A DNA stretch of 33,397 bases from an uncultured Bacilli bacterium (GCA_947627685.1 CANQWZ010000003.1:1-33397); one strand, 5' to 3'; positions 1 through 10,298 are shown, numbered from the stretch's first letter. The notes: generated by a model not told the origin, from the sequence alone. Numbers and translations are program-made.

Positions 1-36
1 TAATATACCGAAGTGTTGATAACTATTTTAAAACGC

Positions 37-75
37 AAAAAAAAGACTGTTAACATTTTAGTTTGTCAACAGTCT
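37..75 (-). terminator. Intrinsic terminator at the 3' end of the ABC/lipoprotein operon
   Basis: Inverted repeat AGACTGTTAAC (44-54) / GTCAACAGTCT (65-75), one G-U wobble. On the minus strand it is followed by a run of T (A-run at 37-43 on plus). Confidence 0.85.
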
Positions 76-122
76 AAAGAGCAAAACTAAAATATAGTTT
101 TACTCTTTTATATTAATTATTA

Positions 123-2909
123 CTAGAAGTTAATTGTAATGCTATCTACATATACTGCATTGCCTGCTCCAGCAATTTTAATGAAAAGACTTCCTGCTGG
201 TAATGTATATGTAACAGTAAAATCACGACAATCATATTTTGTGGTGGTACCATCTTTAGTAACAGTAACTTGAGTTCCTGTTAATACACCAGTATCTGCT
301 TGACCAGATACTTCTGTTAAATTAGTAGCTGTAGCGCCTGCTGATACAGTTAGTAATGTAGGAGTACTATAACTGCTCCATACATGCATTACAATTGTTT
401 TTGCTTCTTTAGCAAAACCATTTTTGTTAACAAGTAGAGCATCCTTTGCTTTAAATTGCATGCAATCAAGATATCCTTTTGCATCAGTAGATTGAGGCAT
501 TATAGCTGTTGTTGTAAAAGTTATATCTCCTACTGTATGATCACCATTATATTTAGCATAACCACTACTAGCACTATTAGTAACAGTAAGTAATGCTTCA
601 GTATCCAAAGTAATTGAATCGCCTTCTGCTTCTTTAGCCTTAATTGTTACTGTGAAAGTTTTAGTTTTTTCGGCACTATTTAATGTATAAGTTGCTGTTA
701 AACTAATAGTTACATCATCTTCACCAATTTCAGGACGAGTAACAGAAACAACATTTTGGCTTAATTCGGCAGATGTAGTTTGTGCTAAACTCCATACTAG
801 GCCTTCTGCTTCAGGAAGAGTAAAATCTTCAGTAACAGTTGTTGGAACATCTAAATTATCAAGGAATAATTGAGCTTTAGCTTCATCAGTTAATTGAGGA
901 AGAATGTATTCGCCTTCTCTTGCGCCAAAGATAACACGGTAAGTACCAGTCCAATCACTACCATCTTTACCGCCATTGCTATTAGAATAGAAATAGAAAT
1001 TCAATGTTACTACTTGATTTACATATACTTTAAGTTCTTCTGGGAATTCATTTTGTGAATTAAATAAGCAAACTTTTTTACTTGAATCAGTAGTATCTTC
1101 TAAATAATAGTAAGAATCCTTATTTGTTAATTTACCAGTTGCTTGTAAATATTCACTATGTTTAGCTGTTGAAGGTTGCCATGTACAAATTTCAGCAATT
1201 GTTGTTTGTACTGGTGTTCTCATAGTCCAAGTGCCAGATTCAATTAAAGTTACTTTTAAGCCATCTTTTTTGATTTGTGGCATGCCATAAAAATTATCAG
1301 TTGTACCTTCAATTCTTACTTTATCTCCAAGTTTAAACCCTTGAGGTAATGTAGCATATACTACTATACTACCCGTTTCATCAGCAATAAAGAAATCACG
1401 GAAACTACCTGACCAAATACAGTCAATAACACCTTCAATAATAACAGCTTGACCAGCAGCAAGTTTCTTAACTTCAGCTACTGTTTTTACTGGTAAATCT
1501 TTCTTGAAATTGAAAATTAAAACAGTTGAACTATCAGTTACATCACCACATGTAACAGTTGCTTTAGCAGATACCATAACATCTTCAGTTATAGAAACTT
1601 TACCATCAACTATTGCACTAGCAGGAGTTACTTCCCAAGTAACAGTTACATCACTTGCCCAAGTAAATGAAGTAGGTAATGTAATAGGATCACCATTATA
1701 ATAATTGCCTTCTTTTACTGTATCTTTAATTTCAGATATTGCTCTAGCAACTTTTTGAGCTGCATCTAAAGATGGAGCTTCTGCATCTTCTGGAGTAACA
1801 CCATTCCACATAACTCTAAATTGTGCACTTTTTGAATGTTTATCAAGAGTAATACATTCCATTTTTACATATTGACCTACTTTAGCATCAAGCACATCAG
1901 TTAAAGCACTTGTTGTATAGCCATAAATAGAAATTTTTTCACCTGTTAGTGGATCTTCTAATGAATAAGCATCACCACTAGTTTCTGAGCTATTTAATAA
2001 TTTACCATAAACTTTATATGTAGCACCAACATAATTTAAAAAGGCTTTTTTATCAACGATTAATTTTTTGATATCTAATGCAGCTGCAAGTTTTTCTGTA
2101 TATTCAGAAATTGTTGTTTCTTCATATGCACAAGCAACAATTGAAGAATGAGAATCACTTTCATCTAATTTAGTAACTGTAGGACTAGAGATTTGAGGAG
2201 CACCATAATAAGCTGTAGCTGTACCTTCTACATGAACTAAATCATTAATAGTATAAACTTCACTTACACCTCTTACTACGATAGCGCCTGTACTATCAGC
2301 TACGATTGCGACTTTTGTTTCTTTTTGTGTATATTGATAAATAACACGTCCATATATTTCACTAGGAATGCTTATAGCGTTGCCTTGATTGTCACCTGTT
2401 CCCCAACCGCCATCTACTAATGCATTAATGACAGCTGTTTTTACACCAGCAATAGTTGATGTATCAACTACTTCTTCGCATACAACTTTGTATTCAAAGT
2501 TTTTACTAGCAGTTGCTTCTTTACCACTTGCAGTAGTTTGTTTTGCGACTACTGTTAATGTTACAGGAACAACACCATCTACAGCTCTAGGATCTGTAGG
2601 AACTGGTCTTGTAACTTTAGCTGTAGCAATACTACCTTCTACAACGACATTAATTACGTCAGTTTCACTACTTGTCCAAGTAAATGTAACATCAGGATGA
2701 TTTGAGTTACTATTAACTACTATGAAATCAGCAGTAGTTTTGTATGCATCTTCTTGAACATAAAGAATTTCATCTAAAGCAGCATTAACATGATTTTGCG
2801 CTTCAGTTAATTCAGCATCACCACAGTTAGTACAACTAGCAAAGGTAAGGCCTAAGAAAACTATTGCAAAAAATGCAATTAATTTTTTACCAAATCCGGT
2901 AAGTTTCAT
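123..2909 (-). CDS. Surface lipoprotein with repeated OB-fold-like and bacterial Ig-like domains
   Basis: Signal peptide with lipobox (LTFASC). OB-fold-like segments (e.g. AVIIEGVIDCIWSGSFRDFFIADETGSIVVYA..GDKVRIEGTTDNFYGMPQI). Ig-like segments (VTFTWTSSETDVINV). Start set at the internal ATG (2907-2909) preceded by AGGAGG; the track start at 2960 lies upstream of that RBS. Confidence 0.75.
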   Translation of the reverse strand: MKLTGFGKKLIAFFAIVFLGLTFASCTNCGDAELTEAQNHVNAALDEILYVQEDAYKTTADFIVVNSNSNHPDVTFTWTSSETDVINVVVEGSIATAKVTRPVPTDPRAVDGVVPVTLTVVAKQTTASGKEATASKNFEYKVVCEEVVDTSTIAGVKTAVINALVDGGWGTGDNQGNAISIPSEIYGRVIYQYTQKETKVAIVADSTGAIVVRGVSEVYTINDLVHVEGTATAYYGAPQISSPTVTKLDESDSHSSIVACAYEETTISEYTEKLAAALDIKKLIVDKKAFLNYVGATYKVYGKLLNSSETSGDAYSLEDPLTGEKISIYGYTTSALTDVLDAKVGQYVKMECITLDKHSKSAQFRVMWNGVTPEDAEAPSLDAAQKVARAISEIKDTVKEGNYYNGDPITLPTSFTWASDVTVTWEVTPASAIVDGKVSITEDVMVSAKATVTCGDVTDSSTVLIFNFKKDLPVKTVAEVKKLAAGQAVIIEGVIDCIWSGSFRDFFIADETGSIVVYATLPQGFKLGDKVRIEGTTDNFYGMPQIKKDGLKVTLIESGTWTMRTPVQTTIAEICTWQPSTAKHSEYLQATGKLTNKDSYYYLEDTTDSSKKVCLFNSQNEFPEELKVYVNQVVTLNFYFYSNSNGGKDGSDWTGTYRVIFGAREGEYILPQLTDEAKAQLFLDNLDVPTTVTEDFTLPEAEGLVWSLAQTTSAELSQNVVSVTRPEIGEDDVTISLTATYTLNSAEKTKTFTVTIKAKEAEGDSITLDTEALLTVTNSASSGYAKYNGDHTVGDITFTTTAIMPQSTDAKGYLDCMQFKAKDALLVNKNGFAKEAKTIVMHVWSSYSTPTLLTVSAGATATNLTEVSGQADTGVLTGTQVTVTKDGTTTKYDCRDFTVTYTLPAGSLFIKIAGAGNAVYVDSITINF

Positions 2910-2987
2910 TTTTTTCCTCCTAATTTTTTTAAAATAAGTTTTTATATTTAATTTCTTCAAATGAAGAAGTTAAACCAAAGTTAATAA

Positions 2988-4553
2988 TTATTCTGCAAAT
3001 TCGATATCATCCATCGAGAATAACGCAAGTTGTATATGTCCATTTGCATAATCATTTTCAGGTTCTGATGTTGCACCATTATAATAAGCAACAACAGCAG
3101 TTATATTTTTAATTGTTTTACTATTAAAATATGCACCTGTTATGATTTGTTCACCTGTAACAGGATCTTTTAAAAGAACGTTTTGACTAACACGAACGTT
3201 AAGACGTTTGCTAGTACCATTTGCATCAGTATATTCACAATATAAGGTTATAGCTGAATTGTTATCACCATCGTTATAACCTGTAACTTTTAAGTTAGCA
3301 TTTTCAATATGTATTAAATTACCTATTTTTTCATAAGCATAAATATCATTAACACTATCGCACGTTTCTTCTACAACACCTATTTCATCAGAAGCATCTG
3401 ATGTAAGAAGTTGTACTTTGTTATTTGTTGAAACGTCTGTTATTTGTAAAGAGCCAAAGTAGTAACCAATTTTAGCTGTAACAGTAACTTTAGCACCTTC
3501 AATTAATCTTCTAATATCGTTATAACCACCATATACATATATACCATAATATGAATTGGTTTCTTCGTTATATTGTTGGATATAAGCATTTGTTCTTCCA
3601 TCGTTTTTAACAACGACACCTGTTACTTCAATTAATGGTGAAGTAAATTCGTTTCGAGCATTATCTATAGCTTCAGCTGTACCATATTGTTCTCTGATTT
3701 CTTTAATTGACATAACGGTTGCTGTTTTAGAATAATCATAATTAGGATCTTTTTCACCATATATACGTAAGCCATAAACTACAAGATCTTTTATAGCATC
3801 ATTTAAATATGTTTCATATTTTGTACCTGTTGCTGATTTAACTTGTGCATATGCAAGTTCAGCAAGTTCTAAGTTTAATAATTTAGAATCACCATTTGGA
3901 TAAACGAACCAAACCCAAGCAAGATACCTACCATTGCTATCGGTTTCACCTGGTTTTTCGGCTTCTAAAACAATTTTTGCACCATCTGCTTTAGCTTGTT
4001 TAAATTGACTTTTGTTATATTGTGATGCAGCAAAACCCCATGCTTCAATTCGATATGTTGATTCAGGGGTATTAATACCATTGTAACGTACTGTAAATGA
4101 TGAACCACCTGATGTAAACATTGTTGTATCACCATCTACATATCTTACAGCTTCAACTACACCAATACCATCAGTTTCAAATTTTTTACCTTCATAACTA
4201 CTTTTTAGTTTTAAAGTATCAGTTTGAGGGGTTTTAAAGTCATAAGTTTCACTAGTATATGTACCCCATTTTGCAAAAAGGGTAATATCTTTATCAACTA
4301 CATCTTTTCCGAAATCCCAAGCATTTTTAGTTGTTTTTTCTTTATACCAACCTTGGAATATATATCCTCCTGCACGAACAGGATCAGAAGGTTTTAAGAC
4401 TTGCTTTGATGTTTTTACTTTTTGGGTTATTATTAAATCGCCGCCTTCAAAGTTACCACCATTAGCATCAAAAGTAACAACACATTTTTTAACACAACCC
4501 GTCAAAATAACACCTAACACAAAAGCAGTAATAAATAATAATATTTTTTTCAT
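2988..4553 (-). CDS. Thermonuclease (SNase-fold) lipoprotein with N-terminal InlB B-repeat-like module and C-terminal OB-fold-like domain
   Basis: Lipobox (VILTGC). B-repeat-like VTFDANGG..PVRAGGYIFQGWY..WDFGKDVVDKDITLFAKW. SNase-like core VRYVDGDTTMF..VRYNGINTPES..AWGFAASQY..DSNGRYLAWVWF..LNLELAELAYAQV. Confidence 0.8.
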   Translation of the reverse strand: MKKILLFITAFVLGVILTGCVKKCVVTFDANGGNFEGGDLIITQKVKTSKQVLKPSDPVRAGGYIFQGWYKEKTTKNAWDFGKDVVDKDITLFAKWGTYTSETYDFKTPQTDTLKLKSSYEGKKFETDGIGVVEAVRYVDGDTTMFTSGGSSFTVRYNGINTPESTYRIEAWGFAASQYNKSQFKQAKADGAKIVLEAEKPGETDSNGRYLAWVWFVYPNGDSKLLNLELAELAYAQVKSATGTKYETYLNDAIKDLVVYGLRIYGEKDPNYDYSKTATVMSIKEIREQYGTAEAIDNARNEFTSPLIEVTGVVVKNDGRTNAYIQQYNEETNSYYGIYVYGGYNDIRRLIEGAKVTVTAKIGYYFGSLQITDVSTNNKVQLLTSDASDEIGVVEETCDSVNDIYAYEKIGNLIHIENANLKVTGYNDGDNNSAITLYCEYTDANGTSKRLNVRVSQNVLLKDPVTGEQIITGAYFNSKTIKNITAVVAYYNGATSEPENDYANGHIQLALFSMDDIEFAE

Positions 4554-4580
4554 TTCTAATACCTATCATTAAAAAGATTT

Positions 4581-6032
4581 TTAGTTATTAAGAGCATTAT
4601 AAGATTCTTTATAAGCGGCATCTATTGATTTGTTACCATATAAGATTTGTTGTATTATAAGTTCACCTTCTTCACGTGCTTTAGCTGAGTTAGGGAAAGC
4701 AACATTTGTGAAGAACCAATTTTGTTGTGAAAGACCTGCTTGTTTTGCTTTAGCTGCAAGTGATTGAACACCTTCAATAATTGTTCCATCGGCAGCAACT
4801 TCATTACCTAAAATATGATTTTGATATTCAGCAGAATTTAAAACATCTTTTCTAATTGGGAAATATGAAGTATCAATTGCCCATTTAAGTGCTGATTCAT
4901 AACTGATTAAATATTTTATCCAAAGCCATGCAACAAGTTCTTCTTCTGGATCTTTTGATTTGAATAATGAAACGTTTGTACCTTGTTGAATTACTTGACC
5001 ATGATTTATATCTTTTTGTGGAACGGCTGCAACACCTGTTTCAAATTTAATTGTTGCTTGTGAGCCATCATTGTAACTAGAACCAGCAGATGATCCTAGT
5101 GTCATAATGCATTGACCATTTTTAAAAGCATCTGAGCAATAATCGGTAGCAAAAGCTTGTGAAGTTGCGATGTTACCGTTTTTAAAATTAGTTAATAAGA
5201 AATTAGCAGCTTCTTTTGATTTTCTAGTATCTTCAGCGTTTGCACCAAAAGCATTAAAGACACCTTTATTATTTGTAAAAGAAGTAAATGTAGCATCCCA
5301 TTGTTGCGTTAAAGTAATAAAGGCGTTAGCTTCTGAGTCAATACCAAAAGCAAATACTTGACCAGGATACTTAGCAGCAATAGCTTGATATTCAGAAGTA
5401 GCTTTCCATGCTTCTGCGATTGTTACTACTTCGTCCCAAGTTTTAGGAACACTCCAACCATATTTTTCAAATAATGTTTTATTGTAATACATAAGTTCGG
5501 TTGATTTGTTAAATGGTACAGCATATCTTGTACCTTTAGCATCGTAAATAGTACCTTCATTCCAGAAACCTTCAATGAATTGTTCTTGTTCTTCAGCAGA
5601 AATTCCATATTCAGGATGTTCTATATATTTATCTAATGCACGCACTTTATGTGATTGGTTATAAAGAGCAACGTGGTCTGGATAAGTTTGGGCAGCGTGA
5701 GGTTGAATTTCACCTGAAAGAGCAGCTCTAAGTTGTGTTCTTAAAGTTTCGTAATCACCTAATGAACGTTGTTCTACTTTATAAGTTACACCTAATTTTT
5801 CTTCATAATAAGCTGTGAAACTTTCAGCGATTTCTTCTAATACAGCTGTTAATGCTTGACCATTAGCATGCCAGTAATTAATTGTGATGTTTCTTTGTGG
5901 ATAATCTTCAGGAATATTCGTAGGGTCATCGTTTACATCAACTACATTTGGTTTACATGATTTGCATGAAGCTAACATCATAATAAAGACTGTAGTTATT
6001 AATACAAGCAAAATCTTATTAGTTCTTTTCAT
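4581..6032 (-). CDS. ABC transporter extracellular solute-binding lipoprotein (family 1 / UgpB-like)
   Basis: Lipobox (IMMLASC). ITINYWHANGQ..YAVPFNKSTELMYYNKTLFEKYGWSVPKTWDEV motif typical of carbohydrate/G3P-type binding proteins. Adjacent to MalF/MalG-type permeases. Confidence 0.85.
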   Translation of the reverse strand: MKRTNKILLVLITTVFIMMLASCKSCKPNVVDVNDDPTNIPEDYPQRNITINYWHANGQALTAVLEEIAESFTAYYEEKLGVTYKVEQRSLGDYETLRTQLRAALSGEIQPHAAQTYPDHVALYNQSHKVRALDKYIEHPEYGISAEEQEQFIEGFWNEGTIYDAKGTRYAVPFNKSTELMYYNKTLFEKYGWSVPKTWDEVVTIAEAWKATSEYQAIAAKYPGQVFAFGIDSEANAFITLTQQWDATFTSFTNNKGVFNAFGANAEDTRKSKEAANFLLTNFKNGNIATSQAFATDYCSDAFKNGQCIMTLGSSAGSSYNDGSQATIKFETGVAAVPQKDINHGQVIQQGTNVSLFKSKDPEEELVAWLWIKYLISYESALKWAIDTSYFPIRKDVLNSAEYQNHILGNEVAADGTIIEGVQSLAAKAKQAGLSQQNWFFTNVAFPNSAKAREEGELIIQQILYGNKSIDAAYKESYNALNN

Positions 6033-6088
6033 CTTTTTTTAAGTTCTCCTTTTTTTATTTTTTATATCTTCTAAAACAAATGTTTGTT

Positions 6089-7129
6089 TTAGCCTTTTAT
6101 ACCACTACGTGATACACCACGCATAATGTATTTACGTAAGCACACAAATACAATAAGTAGTGGAGCAAGTACCGCAGCAGCAGCAGCCATTTGTCTACCT
6201 TGATGTGAACGGCCTTCACTATCAGTAAATGATTGTCTTAAACCATTACTAATAAGTCGCATGTCGTCACGTGAGGTAATCATCATTGGCCAAACATAAG
6301 CATTCCATGAACCCATCAATTTCAAAATTGAAATAGTTATTAAGGTTGGCATGGCAATTGGAATCATTATTTTAAACAAGTATTTAAGATTACTTGTACC
6401 ATCAACTTTCGCAGCATAATATAATTCATCAGGAATTTGTCTAAAGTTTTGTCTTAATAAGTAGATATAATATACACTTATTAAGAATGGTACAATCATT
6501 GCCCAGTAAGTATTTTCACCATGTAAATATTTAACAACAACAATGTAGTTAGGAATTATCATCATTTCACCAGGAATCATCATTGTCGCAAGGAAAATAG
6601 TAAAAATAATTTCACGACCAGGGAATTTAATTCTTGAAAAGGCAAAAGCAGCCATAACCGTTGTTACAAGTGTTCCAATTGTGGAAAATACACCAACAAC
6701 TAAAGTGTTATACATTAATCTAAATAAATCAAATTGTAATTTTCCTGAAGTAGTTAAAGACATTTGATATTTTGCGTCTAAGATATATCTAAAATTGCTC
6801 CAAGTAATTACTTTAGGGAAAAGTGTTGGTTTAACTAATTCGATTTCTGCTTCTGTTTTAAGAGCTGTAACAATCATCCAATAAAATGGTACTAACATAA
6901 AGATAGCTAGTAAAACCAAAAAGGTATAACATACGATATATCTAATTGTTTTTAAAGTTTTTTCACGACGAATAATTTCGTCAGCATTTTCAACATAATA
7001 TTTATTTTCAGGACATCTTCTTGCATTTTCAAAAGCTTGTTCTTTTTTAGTAACAATCAATTTAGAAATTAGTAGTGCTATTATGATAATAGCAGTAATT
7101 ATTATAATTGCTAAAAGCATAATCATCAC
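6089..7129 (-). CDS. ABC transporter permease (MalG/UgpE-like)
   Basis: Multiple TM segments. EAA-loop-like DELYYAAKVDGTSNLKYLFKIMIPIAMPTL. Confidence 0.88.
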   Translation of the reverse strand: MMIMLLAIIIITAIIIIALLISKLIVTKKEQAFENARRCPENKYYVENADEIIRREKTLKTIRYIVCYTFLVLLAIFMLVPFYWMIVTALKTEAEIELVKPTLFPKVITWSNFRYILDAKYQMSLTTSGKLQFDLFRLMYNTLVVGVFSTIGTLVTTVMAAFAFSRIKFPGREIIFTIFLATMMIPGEMMIIPNYIVVVKYLHGENTYWAMIVPFLISVYYIYLLRQNFRQIPDELYYAAKVDGTSNLKYLFKIMIPIAMPTLITISILKLMGSWNAYVWPMMITSRDDMRLISNGLRQSFTDSEGRSHQGRQMAAAAAVLAPLLIVFVCLRKYIMRGVSRSGIKG

Positions 7130-7131
7130 CT

Positions 7132-8106
7132 CTAATAATGGACACGTTTTTTACCAACATAACCATTGATGGCGGTAAAAAACATGATTATGGCAAACAG
7201 TACAACTGCCCCTGCTGCCGCAAGTCCCATTTCGGTGGCATCACTACTGCCTATTTTATCATAAATATACCATACTACTGTTGCCATGTTGTGACGATGA
7301 CCAACTGATTGTGCTCCTTCGCCAAAAATAGCAACAACTGATGTATATTCTTTGAAAGCACCAATAAACGAAGTTATAAGTAAATAAAAGATTTGTGGAG
7401 AAAGTAGAGGTACTGTTATTCTTGAAAATATTCTAAATTTAGATGTACCATCTATTTGTGCAGCTTGATAATATTGTTTATCTATACTTTGTAAAGCGCT
7501 AAGTAAAATTAAAATTTTAAATGGAAGAGAATTCCATATGATATAAACCATTAAAACAATCATTGATGTAAACCATTGTGGTGTAAAAAGGGCATTATCA
7601 GGATTGAAAAGATTATTGCCAAGAGTAACACCTTGAATGTTACCACCAAGCCAGTTTACATTAGATCCTCCAAGTGAAGTAATTATGGTATTAGCAAGAC
7701 CTTGATGACTTTCAAAAACAATTGAGAATACCATACCTATAGCAATTGTATTAGTTACATATGGTAGGAAAAAAACTGTTTGGAAAAATCTTTGTAATGG
7801 TTTAATTGAATTTAAAGCAACAGCAATTAAAAGTGATAAAAGAATCGATACAGGTACTGATGCAAAAACAATAACCATTGTATTGCATAAGCAAAGAACA
7901 AATTGATTACCGGCTGAAAAGATTCTTTGATAATTTTCAAAGCCAATACTTGAATAAGCACCGGTAACATTATCATATTGTTCTTTAAAAGATATAATGA
8001 AAGTATCGATTAATGGGTAAAAAGTAAATATCGCCATTAGTACAAGAGCTGGCAATAAGTAAAGCATTGCTTTTAAGAAATTGATACTCTTTTTACCTTC
8101 AACCAT
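7132..8106 (-). CDS. ABC transporter permease (MalF/UgpA-like)
   Basis: Multiple TM segments. EAA-loop-like IDKQYYQAAQIDGTSKFRIFSRITVPLLSPQIF. Confidence 0.88.
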   Translation of the reverse strand: MVEGKKSINFLKAMLYLLPALVLMAIFTFYPLIDTFIISFKEQYDNVTGAYSSIGFENYQRIFSAGNQFVLCLCNTMVIVFASVPVSILLSLLIAVALNSIKPLQRFFQTVFFLPYVTNTIAIGMVFSIVFESHQGLANTIITSLGGSNVNWLGGNIQGVTLGNNLFNPDNALFTPQWFTSMIVLMVYIIWNSLPFKILILLSALQSIDKQYYQAAQIDGTSKFRIFSRITVPLLSPQIFYLLITSFIGAFKEYTSVVAIFGEGAQSVGHRHNMATVVWYIYDKIGSSDATEMGLAAAGAVVLFAIIMFFTAINGYVGKKRVHY

Positions 8107-8107
8107 A

Positions 8108-9169
8108 TTACTGTACTCTCTTTTCTTCTATTTTATCAAACACATAACATTTGTTAGGTTTTACAGCAACTTTGATGGTGGTGTGTTCTTTTACTTCAAC
8201 ACCCGATTCTACAATGAAACGGAAAGTTTCTTTTTCGGTATTTTTGTTACTAGCAACAACAGAAGTATCTCTACCAATATGTTCTACTTGTTTTACTTCA
8301 ACACTAAGTGTTCCGTCTTCACTAATTTCAAAGCCTTCTGGTCTAATACCAATATTTACTTCTTGGTCTTCTAAGTTGCTAGAGCCGATTAATTCATCAC
8401 CGATATATAAACCACCTTTTTCAACTTTACCATAAAAAATGTTAATAGGTGGTGTTCCTAAAAATTTTGCGACAAATTGATTAACTGGTTGTTCATAAAC
8501 ATCTTGTGGCTTGCCACGTTGTTGTTCAACTCCTGCTTTCATAACAACAATTTCATCAGAAATACTCATTGCTTCTTCTTGGTCATGTGTAACGAATACA
8601 GTTGTTATACCTGTTTCACGTTGAATTCTTTTAATTTCTTCACGTGTTTGTAAACGTAGTCTTGCGTCTAAATTAGAAAGTGGTTCATCTAGCAATAATA
8701 CTTTTGGCTCTTTTACAAGGGCTCTAGCAATTGCTACACGTTGTTGTTGACCACCTGATAGTTGCTTTGGCTTACGATCTAATAAATCTTCAATACCAAC
8801 AAGTCTTGCATATTTTTGTGTTCTTGCTAGTATTTCTGCCTTTGGCATTCTCATGTTTTGAAGGGGAAACATAATGTTTTGTTTAACGGTTAAATGAGGG
8901 TAAAGGGCATAATTTTGGAAAACTAAACCTATACCTCTTTTTTCGGCCGATAAATTAGTTACATCTTCATCTCCAAAAAAAATTTGGCCCATAGTAGGTT
9001 CTAACAATCCGGCTATCATATAAAGCGTTGTTGATTTACCACATCCTGAAGGGCCAAGTAGGCCGATTAACTTACCTGAAGGTATAACAATATCCAAATT
9101 GTCTACTGCTCTAACTTCAGAGTTTTTATCGGCAAATATTTTAGTTAAATTAACTAAACGAATGTCCAT
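8108..9169 (-). CDS. ABC transporter ATP-binding protein (UgpC/MsmK-like, with TOBE-like C-terminus)
   Basis: Walker A GPSGCGKSTT, signature LSGGQQQRVAIARAL, Walker B VLLLDEPLSNLD. C-terminal IGIRPEGFE segment. RBS AGGAGG just upstream of the start. Confidence 0.93.
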   Translation of the reverse strand: MDIRLVNLTKIFADKNSEVRAVDNLDIVIPSGKLIGLLGPSGCGKSTTLYMIAGLLEPTMGQIFFGDEDVTNLSAEKRGIGLVFQNYALYPHLTVKQNIMFPLQNMRMPKAEILARTQKYARLVGIEDLLDRKPKQLSGGQQQRVAIARALVKEPKVLLLDEPLSNLDARLRLQTREEIKRIQRETGITTVFVTHDQEEAMSISDEIVVMKAGVEQQRGKPQDVYEQPVNQFVAKFLGTPPINIFYGKVEKGGLYIGDELIGSSNLEDQEVNIGIRPEGFEISEDGTLSVEVKQVEHIGRDTSVVASNKNTEKETFRFIVESGVEVKEHTTIKVAVKPNKCYVFDKIEEKRVQ

Positions 9170-9370
9170 AAAATTATCCTCCTAATTTAGAATATCTAAT
9201 CGCAAAAATTAACAATTTTCATCAATTATTTAATATTCTATTATATTTTACTATATATAACTTTTTTTTGCAAATTATATAAACTTTTTTTTGAATTACT
9301 AAAAAATATATTTGTTTACTTGCTTTTTTTTAGCAATTATCATTTTTCTTTTTTTTACCAAAAATACCTA

Positions 9371-9410
9371 AAAAAAGAAAAGAAGAAAAAGTCATTTTTT
9401 CCTCTTTTCT
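9371..9410 (-). terminator. Intrinsic terminator downstream of the recR-linked small membrane protein gene
   Basis: Imperfect inverted repeat AGAAAAGAAGAAAAA (9376-9390) / TTTTTTCCTCTTTTCT (9395-9410), with a T-run on the minus strand. Confidence 0.65.
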
Positions 9411-9423
9411 AAACAAATATTTC

Positions 9424-9654
9424 CTATTTTATAAATATTAACCACACAATTAGTAAGATAACAAAAGCAGCTGCAATACCTATTACAACTTTAAGCGCTT
9501 TTCTAGCTACTCTGATAAGACCTATGACAGCTAGAAAAATAACTCCTATAAGTAATAATAATTTTAAAAATCCGGGAAGACTGTTGAAAGGCGCAAGTAT
9601 AAAATCAGAAGCTTTATTGGTTGCATCGTTTATCCATTCAATAACACTTAACAT
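9424..9654 (-). CDS. Small hydrophobic membrane protein of unknown function
   Basis: 76 aa with two hydrophobic helices. TTCCTCC (RBS on minus) upstream of the start. Follows recR. Confidence 0.6.
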   Translation of the reverse strand: MLSVIEWINDATNKASDFILAPFNSLPGFLKLLLLIGVIFLAVIGLIRVARKALKVVIGIAAAFVILLIVWLIFIK

Positions 9655-9666
9655 AATTTTTTCCTC

Positions 9667-10263
9667 CTAATTGTTAATTTTTCTAGCATCGATTGCTCTT
9701 CTTAATGTAAGTTCATCAACATATTCGATGTCACCACCTGCCGGAAGTCCGTAGCCAATTCTTGATACAACAAGGCCATCCTTTTTGATTATTTTTTCTA
9801 GATATAAAGCAGTCGTTTCACCATTTGGGGTAAAGCTTGTCGCAATAATGACTTCTTTTATCCCGTCAAGCCTTTTTTCTAAACTATCTATGTTTAAGTC
9901 ATCAGGAGATATGCCATCAAGTGGTGAAATTAAACCACCAAGTACATGATATAAGCCATTATATTGGTTGGTTTTTTCAATGGCTATTACGTCTTTGGTA
10001 TCTCTTACAACCATGATTTGATCTTTTGTTCTATAACTACTAGCACAAATTGGGCAGGTCTCTTGATCGGTTAACATACCACAAACCTTACAATGTTTAA
10101 CATCTTTTTTGGTAGTAACTAATTCTTTTGCGAAAGCCTCAACCTCATCAATTGTCATTTTTTCGGCTATATGGTAAGCATAACGTTCAGCGGTTTTTTT
10201 ACCAACTCCTGGTAATTTTTCAAAATGTTTAGATAGCTTATCAATAAATTTAATTTCGCTCAT
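9667..10263 (-). CDS. recR: Recombination protein RecR
   Basis: HhH (LPGVGKKTAERYAYHI), Cys4 zinc finger (CKVCGMLTDQETCPIC), Toprim region. Located in the dnaX-ybaB-recR cluster. Confidence 0.95.
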   Translation of the reverse strand: MSEIKFIDKLSKHFEKLPGVGKKTAERYAYHIAEKMTIDEVEAFAKELVTTKKDVKHCKVCGMLTDQETCPICASSYRTKDQIMVVRDTKDVIAIEKTNQYNGLYHVLGGLISPLDGISPDDLNIDSLEKRLDGIKEVIIATSFTPNGETTALYLEKIIKKDGLVVSRIGYGLPAGGDIEYVDELTLRRAIDARKINN

Positions 10264-10298
10264 TTTTTGCTACTCCTTATTATATAGTAAAAAATTTT

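Noticed and set aside
1504-2700. Plus-strand ORFs 1504-1701 and 2389-2700 antisense to the 123-2909 lipoprotein
   Set aside because: Antisense shadow ORFs inside a well-supported coding gene, with Ser/Thr/Val-rich low-complexity translation.
8081-8435. Plus-strand ORFs 8081-8374 and 8151-8435
   Set aside because: Overlap the ABC ATPase 3' end on the opposite strand, overlap each other, no RBS.
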